Shown piece by piece: positions 13,701-24,499 of a stretch of DNA of 64,000 nt. How positions within the stretch are numbered: the stretch's first letter is position 1; each line of letters opens with the position of its first letter. The notes below the pieces were generated by a model, which was not told the DNA's origin, did not search any database, and saw only the letters and a program-made list of their open reading frames with translations. The stretch comes from Baylisascaris procyonis (taxonomy: Eukaryota > Nematoda > Chromadorea > Rhabditida > Ascarididae). The stretch spans positions 310,001 through 374,000 of the forward strand of contig JAZARR010000077.1 of the NCBI GenBank assembly GCA_037389465.1. Reading direction: 5' to 3'. The position numbers and the translations under genes were made by a program.

Positions 13701-14589
13701 GTTTTCGTTTAGACGCATATCTCTTGTCTTATATGTTTTTGCATAATCTATAATATACATTAAGCACTCGACTGTCCCTGTTACGACTCAGAAAAGTCAA
13801 ATCCACACAATCTGCTAAGCACAGCTAGCAACATAAACAGATTCATTTCTCAAAATTTACCTGGTATGCTTAATTTGACGGGCGATGATTTATATGTGCA
13901 TATAATACTTGAAAGCATAAGAAAACGTATTGGCACTAGTTTGCGTATATTTTTACCATTGATGAATACTTTACTACAGTCAACAATGAAAAAAATAAAG
14001 AAAAGAAAGAACTCGGCAGTGTGGAGATGAACGAATGCAAGCAATGATACAAGAAGAAAGAAGAATGAATGCTTGCCCGAACACCGTTTATTGCGGCAAA
14101 GATCAAAGCTCTCCCCAGAGGCGATTGCAGATATGCGCGACGATTTTAATGACAAACCTCTGCAATGTTGTATATTCCTCATATCATCGTACAAATGCTT
14201 GCTTGATTGCTCAAAAAGAAAACAAATGTGGAAACATGCCAAGAATATTGATACGGCAATTTTTTCATTTGAATCTACTATGTCGATCAGTTGTAACGAT
14301 ATTCAGAGAATAGCAATCTATTATTTTACCACCAAATTCTCAATGAGATTAGTCAAATATTCCTTCGTTGAGCATAGCATGATCTCAATGAAGGTAAAAA
14401 TTGTTTCAAACAACAATGCTTTGTATAAGTTGTGTGATCAAATAATTGAACTGTGAGTTAACAATACCAAATAAATAGACAAATGAGATGTCACCTAATA
14501 CATTTTCTTTCCAAAATTAGAAAATAAGCTTGTGAAAAAGATTGTTGTGATAAAGACTGAAGTAATTGGCCAAGGAGCAGGCTATGGTC
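10157..14589. other. gene-poor AT-rich stretch
   Basis: No confident gene. Possible pieces are a minus-strand frame opening at 11154 after a CTCTTTTTAG acceptor, and a plus-strand frame from about 10898 after TATAATTTCAG. The overlapping frames at 13.85-14.45 kb on both strands cannot be decided between. A (TA)28 array is listed separately. The remainder is low-complexity AT-rich sequence. Confidence 0.35.
10685..10757. repeat. A16 followed by (TA)28 array
   Basis: A run of A from 10685 to 10700 passes directly into TA repeats up to 10757. Reading frames over it give Ile-Tyr repeats and are not genes. Confidence 0.95.
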
Positions 14590-15400
14590 TCCGAGAATGT
14601 GTCAACTTCTACGCTGAGGCAAAAATGCGGCGGCGCTAGTCGCAAAATCCCACACCCATCTCATCGACTTCATCTTGCTTTCAATAGGCAAAAAAAAAAA
14701 TGTTTTCCAGATACCCGACAATTGTCTGTTGCACCATCTGCCAATCCTGCTAAGTTAAGACGTGTTATCACACTGTTCTCGGGGAGTATTTCTGCAAGAA
14801 GAGATCTGAGATCACAGGGTAACTGCTCGAACGGTTGATCGAGTGATTGAAATCGATGTGAAATCAAGAACTTTTCAATAACCAGGAAGCTTACTAGCAT
14901 CTGAAATACTAACCTATAGCGGTGATGTCTCGCAGATCAAGGGTAATATGTTTGAAAGTCCTTTCTAGCTGAGGCCTACATTCATGCTACTTGTGCAAAT
15001 TCTCGCAGCTTTCTTGTATAGTCTTTCTTTCGAAAGGAACCACGCGATAAAGGAAGCGATGTTTAGAAGCCTCAGTGACAATGCTAGCCCAAAATGGCAT
15101 GCTTCCTTATATCTTTAGATGCCTCCCTAAGCGAGAACTCCGCGTCATGTTCTAGGTGTGAGAGACATATAGTGTCGAGAGCAAATTCCTTTCCACTTGG
15201 CGGAAAAAAAAATTGCTAAGATGCGCATGTTTGATCACCATTCCTATCTCGCAAGATAAGGCTCATATTGCCCGCTGCGTGAGTCACTGCATTACCGGGT
15301 CATATCAAAAGCATCATCTAGATCAATCGATGCCTACACTTGTGCTTTTCGACGACCAAAGCGATACAATGCTTTTATAGTTTAGCGAGAAAAAAAGCAA
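14590..15400 (-). pseudogene. broken coding relic of unknown family
   Basis: On the minus strand a run of protein-like segments follows one after another but is broken by stops and shifts. From 15400 downwards these are: a patch with stops near ASIDLDDAFDM; then an open segment with EFALDTICLSHLEHDAEF and ASKDIRKHAILG ending in TAG near 15082; a one-base shift and TEASKHRFLYRVVPFERKT with an in-frame TAG near 14970; then RTFKHITLDLRDI. A further open block follows, 14900-14715, which has a GTATTTCAG acceptor, 62 codons (including EQLPCDLRSLLAEILPENS) and a GTATCT donor. The last part, MRWVWDFATSAAAF, ends near 14606. I do not recognise the family. It may be a dead transposon or a pseudogene; the 14900-14715 block alone could also be a live exon. 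Confidence 0.35.
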
Positions 15401-17428
15401 CAATATGTTGATGCATAAAACTTTAACTGTAAACCCGGATTGAGCATAGCTTTTGCTCGATAGGTTATCGCCGGATAAGTGAAAGGTCGTAGATTCTCAT
15501 CCATTCTTAGATAGTCCTTCTACTGCCAATCAAAAACAATCTTTCTCTAGCCATTTAGTCATCAATTAGCCATTTAAAAACTTATTGTCAATCTTTTTTC
15601 ACATGAATCTCTTCGAAGGCAACAAACAACATAGAGCTATTTGCAGATAAATGAAAATAAACGAATAACAATGTATAAAAAATATATCAAATATGCATTT
15701 TTTTTTTTTAATGCAAAACTCAGGCAAATATTTTGTTCGCAGGAATGCTAAACATTTAACTGAGACCAACTAAGAAGAGCTCTGAATTTTTATAAGTTGG
15801 TTTTAATGCATATTATTTCCATTAGTTGAACCCATTCAATTTTCTATTCCTGAGAACAAGATTCTCGAGAATTGGAAAAAATTGGATGACACTTTGTAAT
15901 AAATCGCCTCTCGCAAAGTCGGTTTACTAGAAGCACCAAACGACGTTATCAAAACCCATATATTTCTAATCCCTTTGAAAGCTCACTCATAACGTTTTCG
16001 CCAGCATTGAATCTTTCGAAGCTCCTTTCACTAAAAACGTGTTCTCGACACAGAATAAGCACGTATGTAAGCAATATACGAAAGAATTAAAGTAAAAATA
16101 AAAAGAATACTTCTTTTATGTAAATACTTTCAGTATCGTCGTCAAAAGTTTCGATTTCATTGGAATATTCACTTGGCTGTTTTAAAAGCTTTCAAACTAA
16201 ACGTTTATACTCCTTTTCTATTCCTTCTCATTCAGTTAGATGTGTTTGCTCTTTACACCTTTAGATCAACGAGCTTCATCTTTGTGTAATTCGAATGCTT
16301 GCGATTCAGAGCCATAAATATCACATCGTTATCAATGTTGATGAGATAAGTTGAAAAGACTTGTGATTATAAAATCAGCAATGAAACCTATCAACAAACT
16401 ATGAGTCCATTTCTAATAAGACCATCTTTTAATAAAATAATTTGAAAAGCAGAAAGGAAAACTTCTCGAATTTATCGCCCACTGTTAAGATTTATGAAAT
16501 AATCGAACAGATTTTATTATCAACACATTTTATATACTGATAGAAATTAATATCGCAAACAAATCGATAGTCAACATACTCTATGTTAAACTTGAGTTTG
16601 TTATTGTGAAGTATAGAGATATCGATAACACCGCTAAAATATAAGTGAACGTTCGAGTGTTATCTTATGAAACCGCTACGTTAGAGTTTTGTCCACTGCA
16701 GAAAAAAATACTATTGCCAAATACACATCATGGCATATAAATTGGACATTAAAGAAACAAATGTCCCAAGAACAATTCTGTCAAAGAAAGAAATATGCCG
16801 TATTTGTCCGTCTATTGATCCCTAAACCTTAAACATTAAAACGCTCTCGTAATATTCCGAAGACGGCTGTTAAAGTTCACGTTTGAGTCGTGTTCGAACT
16901 AAGCGAAGGGATAATACTGAAGCGTGTGCATGTAGGTTAATGCTTGCTTCCATAAAAGAATTATTTCAAGGGCCCTCGAAATTGAGCGGCCTCGAATTTC
17001 GGGTCCTGAAAGCCATCACAAGTATGGGCGTCATCAAAAGCGCTACTTCTTGCTGCCAAAATGTCCAGTTATGAACAACAGAGGCATTGCTGCAAAGTGA
17101 TTCTCTTTTTTCATTATGCAGCATGAAGGCATCCTAAAATCAAACATAACAATCGCATATTACAAGAGTTGATCGAGCTGATGATAGCAGATGAAGTTTG
17201 AAGCTTTCAAGGAGACCGACCCCACACCAAAAGGAAGCCCACTACACGGCTCTTTGCGCCACCAAATTGCCTTTCATGTTCAATTAGCAAAAGCTATGCC
17301 GTATCCCGCCCCCTTTAGCCAACAAAAACACACTCGCACCCACTTGCATTTAGCCACGCCCCGGCTCGAAAATCTAAAAGAATGCTAATACTCACTAATG
17401 TATAACGCCAGAACCACAGTAAACTCAC
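15401..17428. other. no gene seen
   Basis: AT-rich sequence with no supported exon. Short open frames near 16.9-17.1 kb and 17.2-17.4 kb on the plus strand lack splice context. Confidence 0.35.
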
Positions 17429-17544
17429 TCAAGCTTCCCACAGTATGATCAAAGCTAATAACAATCTGTCGTTTCGATATTTGGATGATCGCTCCGTCTG
17501 ATGACGTAGTCGATCGAAAACAAACGGCAAACGTGAAGCCCAAG
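17429..17544 (-). CDS. possible isolated internal exon, function unknown
   Basis: Read on the minus strand, a CCCTTACAG acceptor precedes 38 open codons and a strong GTGAGT donor follows. The frame enters in phase 2 and leaves in phase 1, and contains GFTFAVCFRSTTSSDGAII and QIVISFDHTVGSL. A second frame of this strand is also open but stops just before the donor. No partner exon was found, so this is only a candidate. Confidence 0.2.
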
Positions 17545-19960
17545 CTGTAAGGGCTCGAGGAATCAATTGTAGCCAAGCATTGAAATCACATAGGACTTGT
17601 TGACTTCTGATGAAAAATGTCAGCATACATCATCATGATGAGCTGTGCATAGTCAGCTTTTCAAAGAATTTAATTGCACTAAAGAAGCGACAGTAGATCG
17701 ACAAGAAAACTCTGGAAGCTTCTTTCTTGTTTTGAGGTTGCTTAGCAATTTCCTCAAATTCATGCCCGTAAAACTCTCAATTCACACTTCACCATTTCGT
17801 ATGCTAATAGCTGACTGTATAAGGGATAGTAACAACACTTTTTGATGTCACAACTGGAAACAAAACGAGGCAGCATCGCGAGTAGACACTTCACAAAAGC
17901 ATCGAGTCACATCAACGAACCAATTCTCCACTGAGAAGCAAACTGCAAATAGCCTCGTAGTTCATGTCGTACATAAAATGTTTTCTGAGCATGGAAAAAA
18001 GAAAAACAGATAACTGCTTTTTACAACGCCGCAGTGGGAAGCCATCTACTGATTCCTTAATTTTTATCATGTAAAACTAGAACGCCGCAGTGGGAAGCCA
18101 TCTACTGATTCCTTAATTTTTATCATGTAAAACTAGAACGCAGCAGTGGGAAGCCATCTACTGATTCCTTAATTTTTATCATGTAAAACTATCTCCCATC
18201 TCGAGCCTCTTCTTCATTCATACATCATCCATTGCCCCTTTCATCATTCATACGCCAATGGTCTCTATTTCTCAAATCATGAAAGCATGCCACAGGAGCC
18301 AAATAACAAAGTGGATCGAAACGAAACAAAGCGTGAAAACAGGCAACAACGGTAAACTTATTCACGACTTTGTATATCCCTAAAATAATTCATTGTAAGA
18401 AAACAACCAAAACCACATGATCAGCCCATTAATTCCCCCCAGATCGACTACACAATATCGACAGAACGGTTTTGAAAGATAACTGTCTTTTAGCAACAAC
18501 GCCCAATTACTCTCTGCTAAAGAACATACCACGCATCGAACGGATGCTCTAATATAGAAATGGAAAATTTCCGATGCAATCCCCTTTAGCAAATTAAATG
18601 AATCTCTTCGAAGCCACTACTGCGACCTCTTGTATCGATCAAATAACTCTTCGTCGTAATAGCCTGATGAGGGGCCCAACATGGACTAGAGGTATCTGAT
18701 ATGTCAACTACTATCAAAAGATTCACTAAAAAATCACATCAAGATTTATGTTCGAAAGCTGCCTCCCGCTCCCTTTTCCTCGCATCCCCTCTTCCCCCCC
18801 GAGCAACCAACAATAAAATCAGCACTGAAATTCCCAAGCGGAGTGCTATGTAAACATCACATGAGTTACTCGTCGAAGATAGAACAGCACGGACCACGAA
18901 GAGTAGATCGACTGGGACGGGACTGAGCTCTTCATTGCTGGGACGGTGGAGGGTTATCACCAGGGTTTTCGCCATCTAAAAAAACAACAGTCCAGGAAAC
19001 TGAAAATTGCAATACAGCAAACCACTCTACAAAGAAGAATCTCTCGAACAGCCAATTATAATCTCCTGAAGTTTCTGTGATGCGCATATAACCAACAGAA
19101 GAAGACCTCCCTAAGTTTACATGAGAGACTTATACCTACGCAAAATAAAGTTGTCTTGAAGTGACCAATCTGCCACCAGGCTAAAACGCTTGTCGGAATC
19201 CCTCAGCATTTTAAGCAGTTCGCTTCGACTAGTTGAACGAACTTGTAGCAGGTATCTTTCCTGAGGACAGTCCGAAGATCGAAACAGTTCTCAGAAGGAC
19301 GGCTCATAAGCAAGCATCAAAAAGCCTAACGAAGAAGAGGAGCGGAGCAAACGAGGTATTCATGTCCCCTTTCTCAAAAAATCGCCTGCAGGAGAGATTT
19401 ACCTGCGTTGGAAATGATTCAAAAATGTGCATAATCTGTTGTGATTGCATAAAAAAATTTCGCCCTTCAAAGTATCAAGGTATGAGTTCTTATTAACTGC
19501 TTCTGCCACGCTGCCCTGATGTCTGCCAACAATTTTTACGTGCTTAAAGCGAAATAGGAAACTGAATAAGGTATAGTGCAGTTACCTGTTGCATATGGCA
19601 CGCCACCACTTAAAAGTGCTTACAATACCCGAAGACGGTTTCATGTCACGGCGAACATGGTCCGCCGAAAAAGACCGCGGTCACTACTGCCTTGTAGGTA
19701 GTTCATGGAATAAGAAAGGCTAGGAGAAGGAAACTCCGAATAACAAAGACCCACGTCGCCAGCAGGCCGGCAACCAGGCGACGCAGTGCCGGATATAGCA
19801 ACATTGTTGACAGCTGCATTGATGGAAGGAACGAAGAAATCGACGATATCACTGTTCAAAGCATCAAAGTAAAGTCCTTCAACCGCATTCCCTCCCCCAA
19901 TCATACCTTCCACCTTTCATCTCACTTCTGCCGCCGAATCAACTTTATACAAACAAAAAA
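17545..19960. other. intergenic, downstream of SGT, no confident gene
   Basis: This lies 3' of the minus-strand SGT gene. It is more GC-rich than its surroundings near 18.7-19.9 kb. A minus-strand frame at 18976-18934 follows a TTTTTTAG acceptor and ends in a Pro/Gln-rich tail (DNPPPSQQ, stop). Another at about 19830-19690 reads as a hydrophobic stretch in one frame. Neither could be joined to a gene. The SGT 3' untranslated region must begin here. Confidence 0.35.
18025..18191. repeat. tandem repeat, 3 copies of 56 bp
   Basis: Copies start at 18025, 18081 and 18137 and are almost identical; the third begins AACGCA instead of AACGCC. Each unit contains GGGAAGCCATCTACTGATTC and an ATGTAAAACTAG end. 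The near identity suggests a recent local triplication. Confidence 0.95.
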
Positions 19961-22900
19961 CTAACTTTGCTGATTGCCTCCTCCAAACTGCCTTCGAAGC
20001 TGCTCAACTAACTCCGGGTTTGCTGCTTGCATTTGCTGGGCCAACTGAAACAATGTTCACCACATACAACTATGATCAAAGCAACGCGAAAAGAACTACA
20101 TTTCATCGAGACGAAGAAATGATCTCACAGCCAAAGAGTGAACTCGCACACAGCAAAAATGATCCAGCGATCATAATGATTAAGCAACAATCAAGTGATG
20201 TTGCCACTGCTTCTCTCGTTTCTTCCCTCTGAAAACTGTGCCGGCAGTACCCGCCACCATCAACCATCAAAACAAAGCGCCGAAAGACAAACTTGCTGTT
20301 TCATTTGTCGACTGTATGAGGTCACTTTTGAAGTTAAATTTTGGCATAGTCAATTGAATACACTTTCGACACACGTGGTATAGGCATAGTAATCGAGTTA
20401 AGACATTTGTACGCTGTTACATTTCAGTTGAGAAGGGAATAACATAAACAACACAAACATCTCGTTCAATACCACTTGTATTTGCCTTGCTTCTTCTTCC
20501 AATGCCTTCTACTCAACCATATCCCTTGCAGAAATAACGAGTAAACGAAAAATTAGCGATAGAAACCCAAAAAACTTGCTCAGTTGGAATCAAAAGCGTT
20601 CCTCCTTCCCACCCACCTCAGAAGCTCCACCACAAACCTTTCTTCGAATAACAAAAACGTCATACAACGACTAAAACTCACCCAGCTGAATAAATATACG
20701 CCACAATAAAACGGCAAAAAGTACCTGCTGTCCAGCCTGCAGAAGGTTGCTGATCCCAGACGCACCACCCTCTGCGCCACTCGCATTGCTCATCAGTCCA
20801 CCCATCATCTGTGTCATCAAATTCTGAATGTTTGGGTCGGACATCAGCTGCGTGGCCATCTGCATCATTGCCGGATTATTTAACACTTCCGCCATATCCG
20901 GTATACCCCCGGCGAAGGGAAACTGAAAACAAACCAGAGAGTGGGAATTTCAAAAATAAGCAACAGTAATATTAAAGAATGACAACATCGTTGCTCTACT
21001 TAAGAAAGCAATTCTTAGTCAAATGGGTGTGAAACCCAAAATTTCATGTCACTTGGGATAATCTTTTGCCATCTGAACCCACCAAACAGATGATAAATAA
21101 TCACTTACACCTCCAGCACCGGCTGCGGCTCCCGCGCTGAACGCATTTCTCGCAGCATTCTCTAGCTCCTTCACCTTTTCCTGCGCGATTTTCAGATTAT
21201 TCTTGTAGCTCTCTTGATTTGGATCCAATTCGAGCGCTTTCTTATATGCATCGACCGCTTGTTCATATCTATTCTGGCAAGATAGCGCCAACCTAAACAC
21301 GATCAAATAGCACATTTCATATGCTGCCCAGAATAAAAATAAACACAGCAATAAAAAAAACCAACAGAATCTACATACCCAAAAATCTTGAAGTAGTAGT
21401 TCAAGGCTTGCGCAAATGTTTATCGAAACAGGCAGTCATTCCCGGCGCCATATTACTACACCCTTTTCACTATCCTTCACAATAAAATCAGGAGTGATGT
21501 GCTACGCACTTCAAAAGGCCTCAAAACTCATAACAATATCGACAGACAACTAACAGCATATCTCAGTACTGGCTTAAGAAGGTGCCACCAACTTCAAATC
21601 TGTTCCGTGCTGCTGTTTAGTAGCCAACTTCAAAACCTATAGCAGTGCACCTTTCTAAATAGAGGGCAGGCGAAGCTAATATACGACCCAAATTAATTAG
21701 CAAAGACAATCTGCACTGTCTTAATCCAAATAACAAGACTTCCCCATGATAGCACCATTTGAAAATTTTCCGAATACGCTTTCCCCTAAGCCGAAAAAAG
21801 GTCGAATTAGCCACCGTCCAACGAAAAGCCCGTAATAATAGTATAATTTTGTAGAATCAAACCTGCACTGTTCAGCAGACGTTGCATATCCTCTTCTTAT
21901 GGTTGACCATTCCTCTTTACTCTTCGAGGGCTATTGGAGTGACAGTAGGTTCATCCGAACATTTAACTTAGCACTTAGACATTGATAGTACATATGATTG
22001 TGACAGTGTTCCATACTCTTGACTTATTGCTTAGGTTTAAAAAGAAAAGACCACACACGATTTCTCAGAACTTTCTGCGACCCAAAGCACTCTAGGAATA
22101 ATACAAAAGCAAACAAATAGATACGTTTAATACACATACCCCATGCGCCCATATGCTTTGCTATAGCGTGGATCCAACGCAAGTGCAGTACGGCAGTCTT
22201 GGATAGCCAAATCGTATTGTTCAAGGCGGCAGTAAGCAGCTGCTCTGAAATGTGTTGCTCATTTTCAAGTGGGCTACAGTTAAAGCATTGAAAGTTGCTT
22301 GAGGCAATTCGTCTACAACAAAAGAACTCCTTATTATTATAAAAACAAACTAATACTGGCACCACAATATCTCACCGATATCCCACCACTAAAATTTTTT
22401 TGCAAACACACAACTTCGCCGTAATGGGCGACCGCACACATGCAAGTCGAGATTCCTAAATAAATAAGAACCTCAGCGACTCACATATCTCTTATCTTGA
22501 ATTTCGTTCAAAGGAATCCAATCTACGTAGACGAATTTCTGCTATTCAAACATTCACTAACAGCACTCGCCAAGAGAGAATGATAAGGTAGTAAGCATAC
22601 TACACTGCAAACTAAGTATTCTATAGATAGGCAAATTCATGGCACTTATGCTACCTCTGCCATTTCAGGTAAGCTAAATTCCGGCTCACGTGAAAGGGGG
22701 GAACGCCGCGATTTGAGATCGTGCTAAACAACTGACCGATCACATAAAATCCCCGCAATCTTAACTGAAAAATTACACTGTCACTTGCTATCTGTTTACC
22801 AGTTCACTGATTTGCTTACTCGGGAATACTGACATCGTCTATATGTATCCCGCAACTCACAACTGGAGACGTCATTATTTACTGCCTGCGTTGGCCGGGC

Positions 22901-24499
22901 ATCCATTTAAAAATGAAAAAGCAAACAGTTTGCAAAAAAGCGAACAGAGCTGGAAGGAAAGGAAAGTACCTGAGAGCCTATAAAACAATAAGGTAGAGAA
23001 GCAGGACAATGATTGAGGAACACGGGTATTTACAAAGACCTTGGTATTTATAAAACTACAGGAAAGAAGCTCTTCAAAAAAGCAGAACCCCAGAAAAGAA
23101 TGAAAATTCAGGAACTGGAGTCTTTGGCAATCGTCGTATCTACTTTGCCGACCCATGAGGAAAGAAAGCTGCTGTAGTGACTTTTTTGTTAAGTAAAAAG
23201 AGAGTAAAGCATTGCTTCATTGCTCACCAACAGTTTTCTTTTCGAATATTGATAAAGAGAAAAGGTACACAGACCACAGGTGCAGAAACCATAGAGTCAG
23301 CATTCCTCTCGAATGCATCGTAACCTAATCGCAAAAAACAAAATAAAGCACCTATTACAGAAATACGCAGGATCCCTGTTGAGTTTGATTGCTTCGTTGT
23401 ACTTGTTGATGGCGGCGTCAAATTCGGATGCTTTCATATGTGCATTTCCTTCCTCTTTCAGCTTGTTGGCTAGCGCAATCTCTGCTTCGGTCGGCTCCGG
23501 GAGTGCCGTCTCACCCTAAATGCAAATTCAAAACATTTTCACCATTTTTGACCACAGATTAATAAATGCATTTGAATATTTAATTTTTGCACCGTAATGC
23601 TTTAATTCCAGAGTGATTTCGAATGAAATGAATGAAGTAAGTCTTATTCATTCGCACATGAACTGAAAATCTCAAAATCAGATCACCTCACTTTTATAAC
23701 CTCAAGAATCACCAGTTATGACAGTACTAAAACATTACTCTCCTCTCCTCGCAGCTCTCCTCTTTCGGCAGGTGAGACTGAAAGGGAAAGGCGCAAATGT
23801 CGGCAATCGGGAGCATATACACTCATTAACATAAATAAATGATATGTTCCACGCAAAACCTCTACATTTCGCGATCATGACCGAAGCAATCGTAGCAATG
23901 GGTTCCCGTCACGTAAGCTGAAGCGCAACAATCACTGGAAAGGCAATAGTGAAACCAAAAGAATCATAAATACCGTTGGAAGGCCCTCAGCAGCTGTGAA
24001 GATATCTAGAAGCGGTTTCGACGGTTGGAATGCATAGTTGGCATCTGTGAGACCGAAGGCCGACTCAAGACATTGCACAGCAACTGAAATTCACTTATCG
24101 ATCATTCATGAAAAAAAAGAAGCATATTATAACTCAAAGTATTTGAAAGTCAGCACGCAACGCCGCTGCTTTAAAAGAACGAAGAAATTGAAACTTGAAA
24201 CTAAAGAAAGGAGAAACGCCGCTAAAGAAAGAAGTTGAAACTTGAAGAAAAATTTGAAACTCATCCGGCTAGATTTTGCTTGGCAGAATGACGATCTCAA
24301 TAGTGATACATGAAGAAGTAGGAACGATACCTTCCAATCCTTCTGCTTGATCATCGCTGCACTGATTAGCGGAGACCTTATGACGAAGAAATTGAATGAA
24401 AGAGACAACCAAATTCTTCTCATCACTGCTTGCTACCGAGGAATGTGTTTCAGTATTTGGTACGCTTGCCTTCGGTAAAGCAGTATCGTCACTCATCAT
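19961..24499 (-). CDS. sgt-1: small glutamine-rich TPR co-chaperone SGT
   Basis: Complete seven-exon gene of 337 aa: 24499-24331, 24083-23974, 23515-23352, 22244-22140, 21292-21109, 20922-20725 and 20044-19961 (TAG). All junctions are GT-AG and phases agree. SGT binds hydrophobic segments and Hsp70/Hsp90 C-termini in the cytosol and hands tail-anchored proteins to the BAG6/GET-type route (known of the family). Residues about 30-90 form the N-terminal dimerisation domain ([12 protein letters not shown], then VQCLESAFG). Residues about 103-215 are three TPRs. The carboxylate-clamp residues look intact: K113 and N117 (LKEEGN), N147 (YFCNRAAAY), K177 and R181 (SKAYGRMG). Residues about 245-337 are the Met/Gln-rich substrate-binding tail with [18 protein letters not shown] at the end. 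The start is the first of two adjacent ATGs; no TTTCAG trans-splice site lies directly before it. A C. elegans orthologue exists (sgt-1), so the symbol is by homology. Confidence 0.95.
24155..24255. repeat. imperfect repeats in SGT intron 1
   Basis: Within the first SGT intron the motifs TTGAAACTTGAA and AAACGCCGCT each occur twice in an A-rich context. This looks like local slippage and is not coding. Confidence 0.6.

Noticed and set aside
19641..19913. Minus-strand frames just downstream of the SGT stop
   Set aside because: Several frames are open because the patch is GC-richer; none joins to SGT or to another exon.
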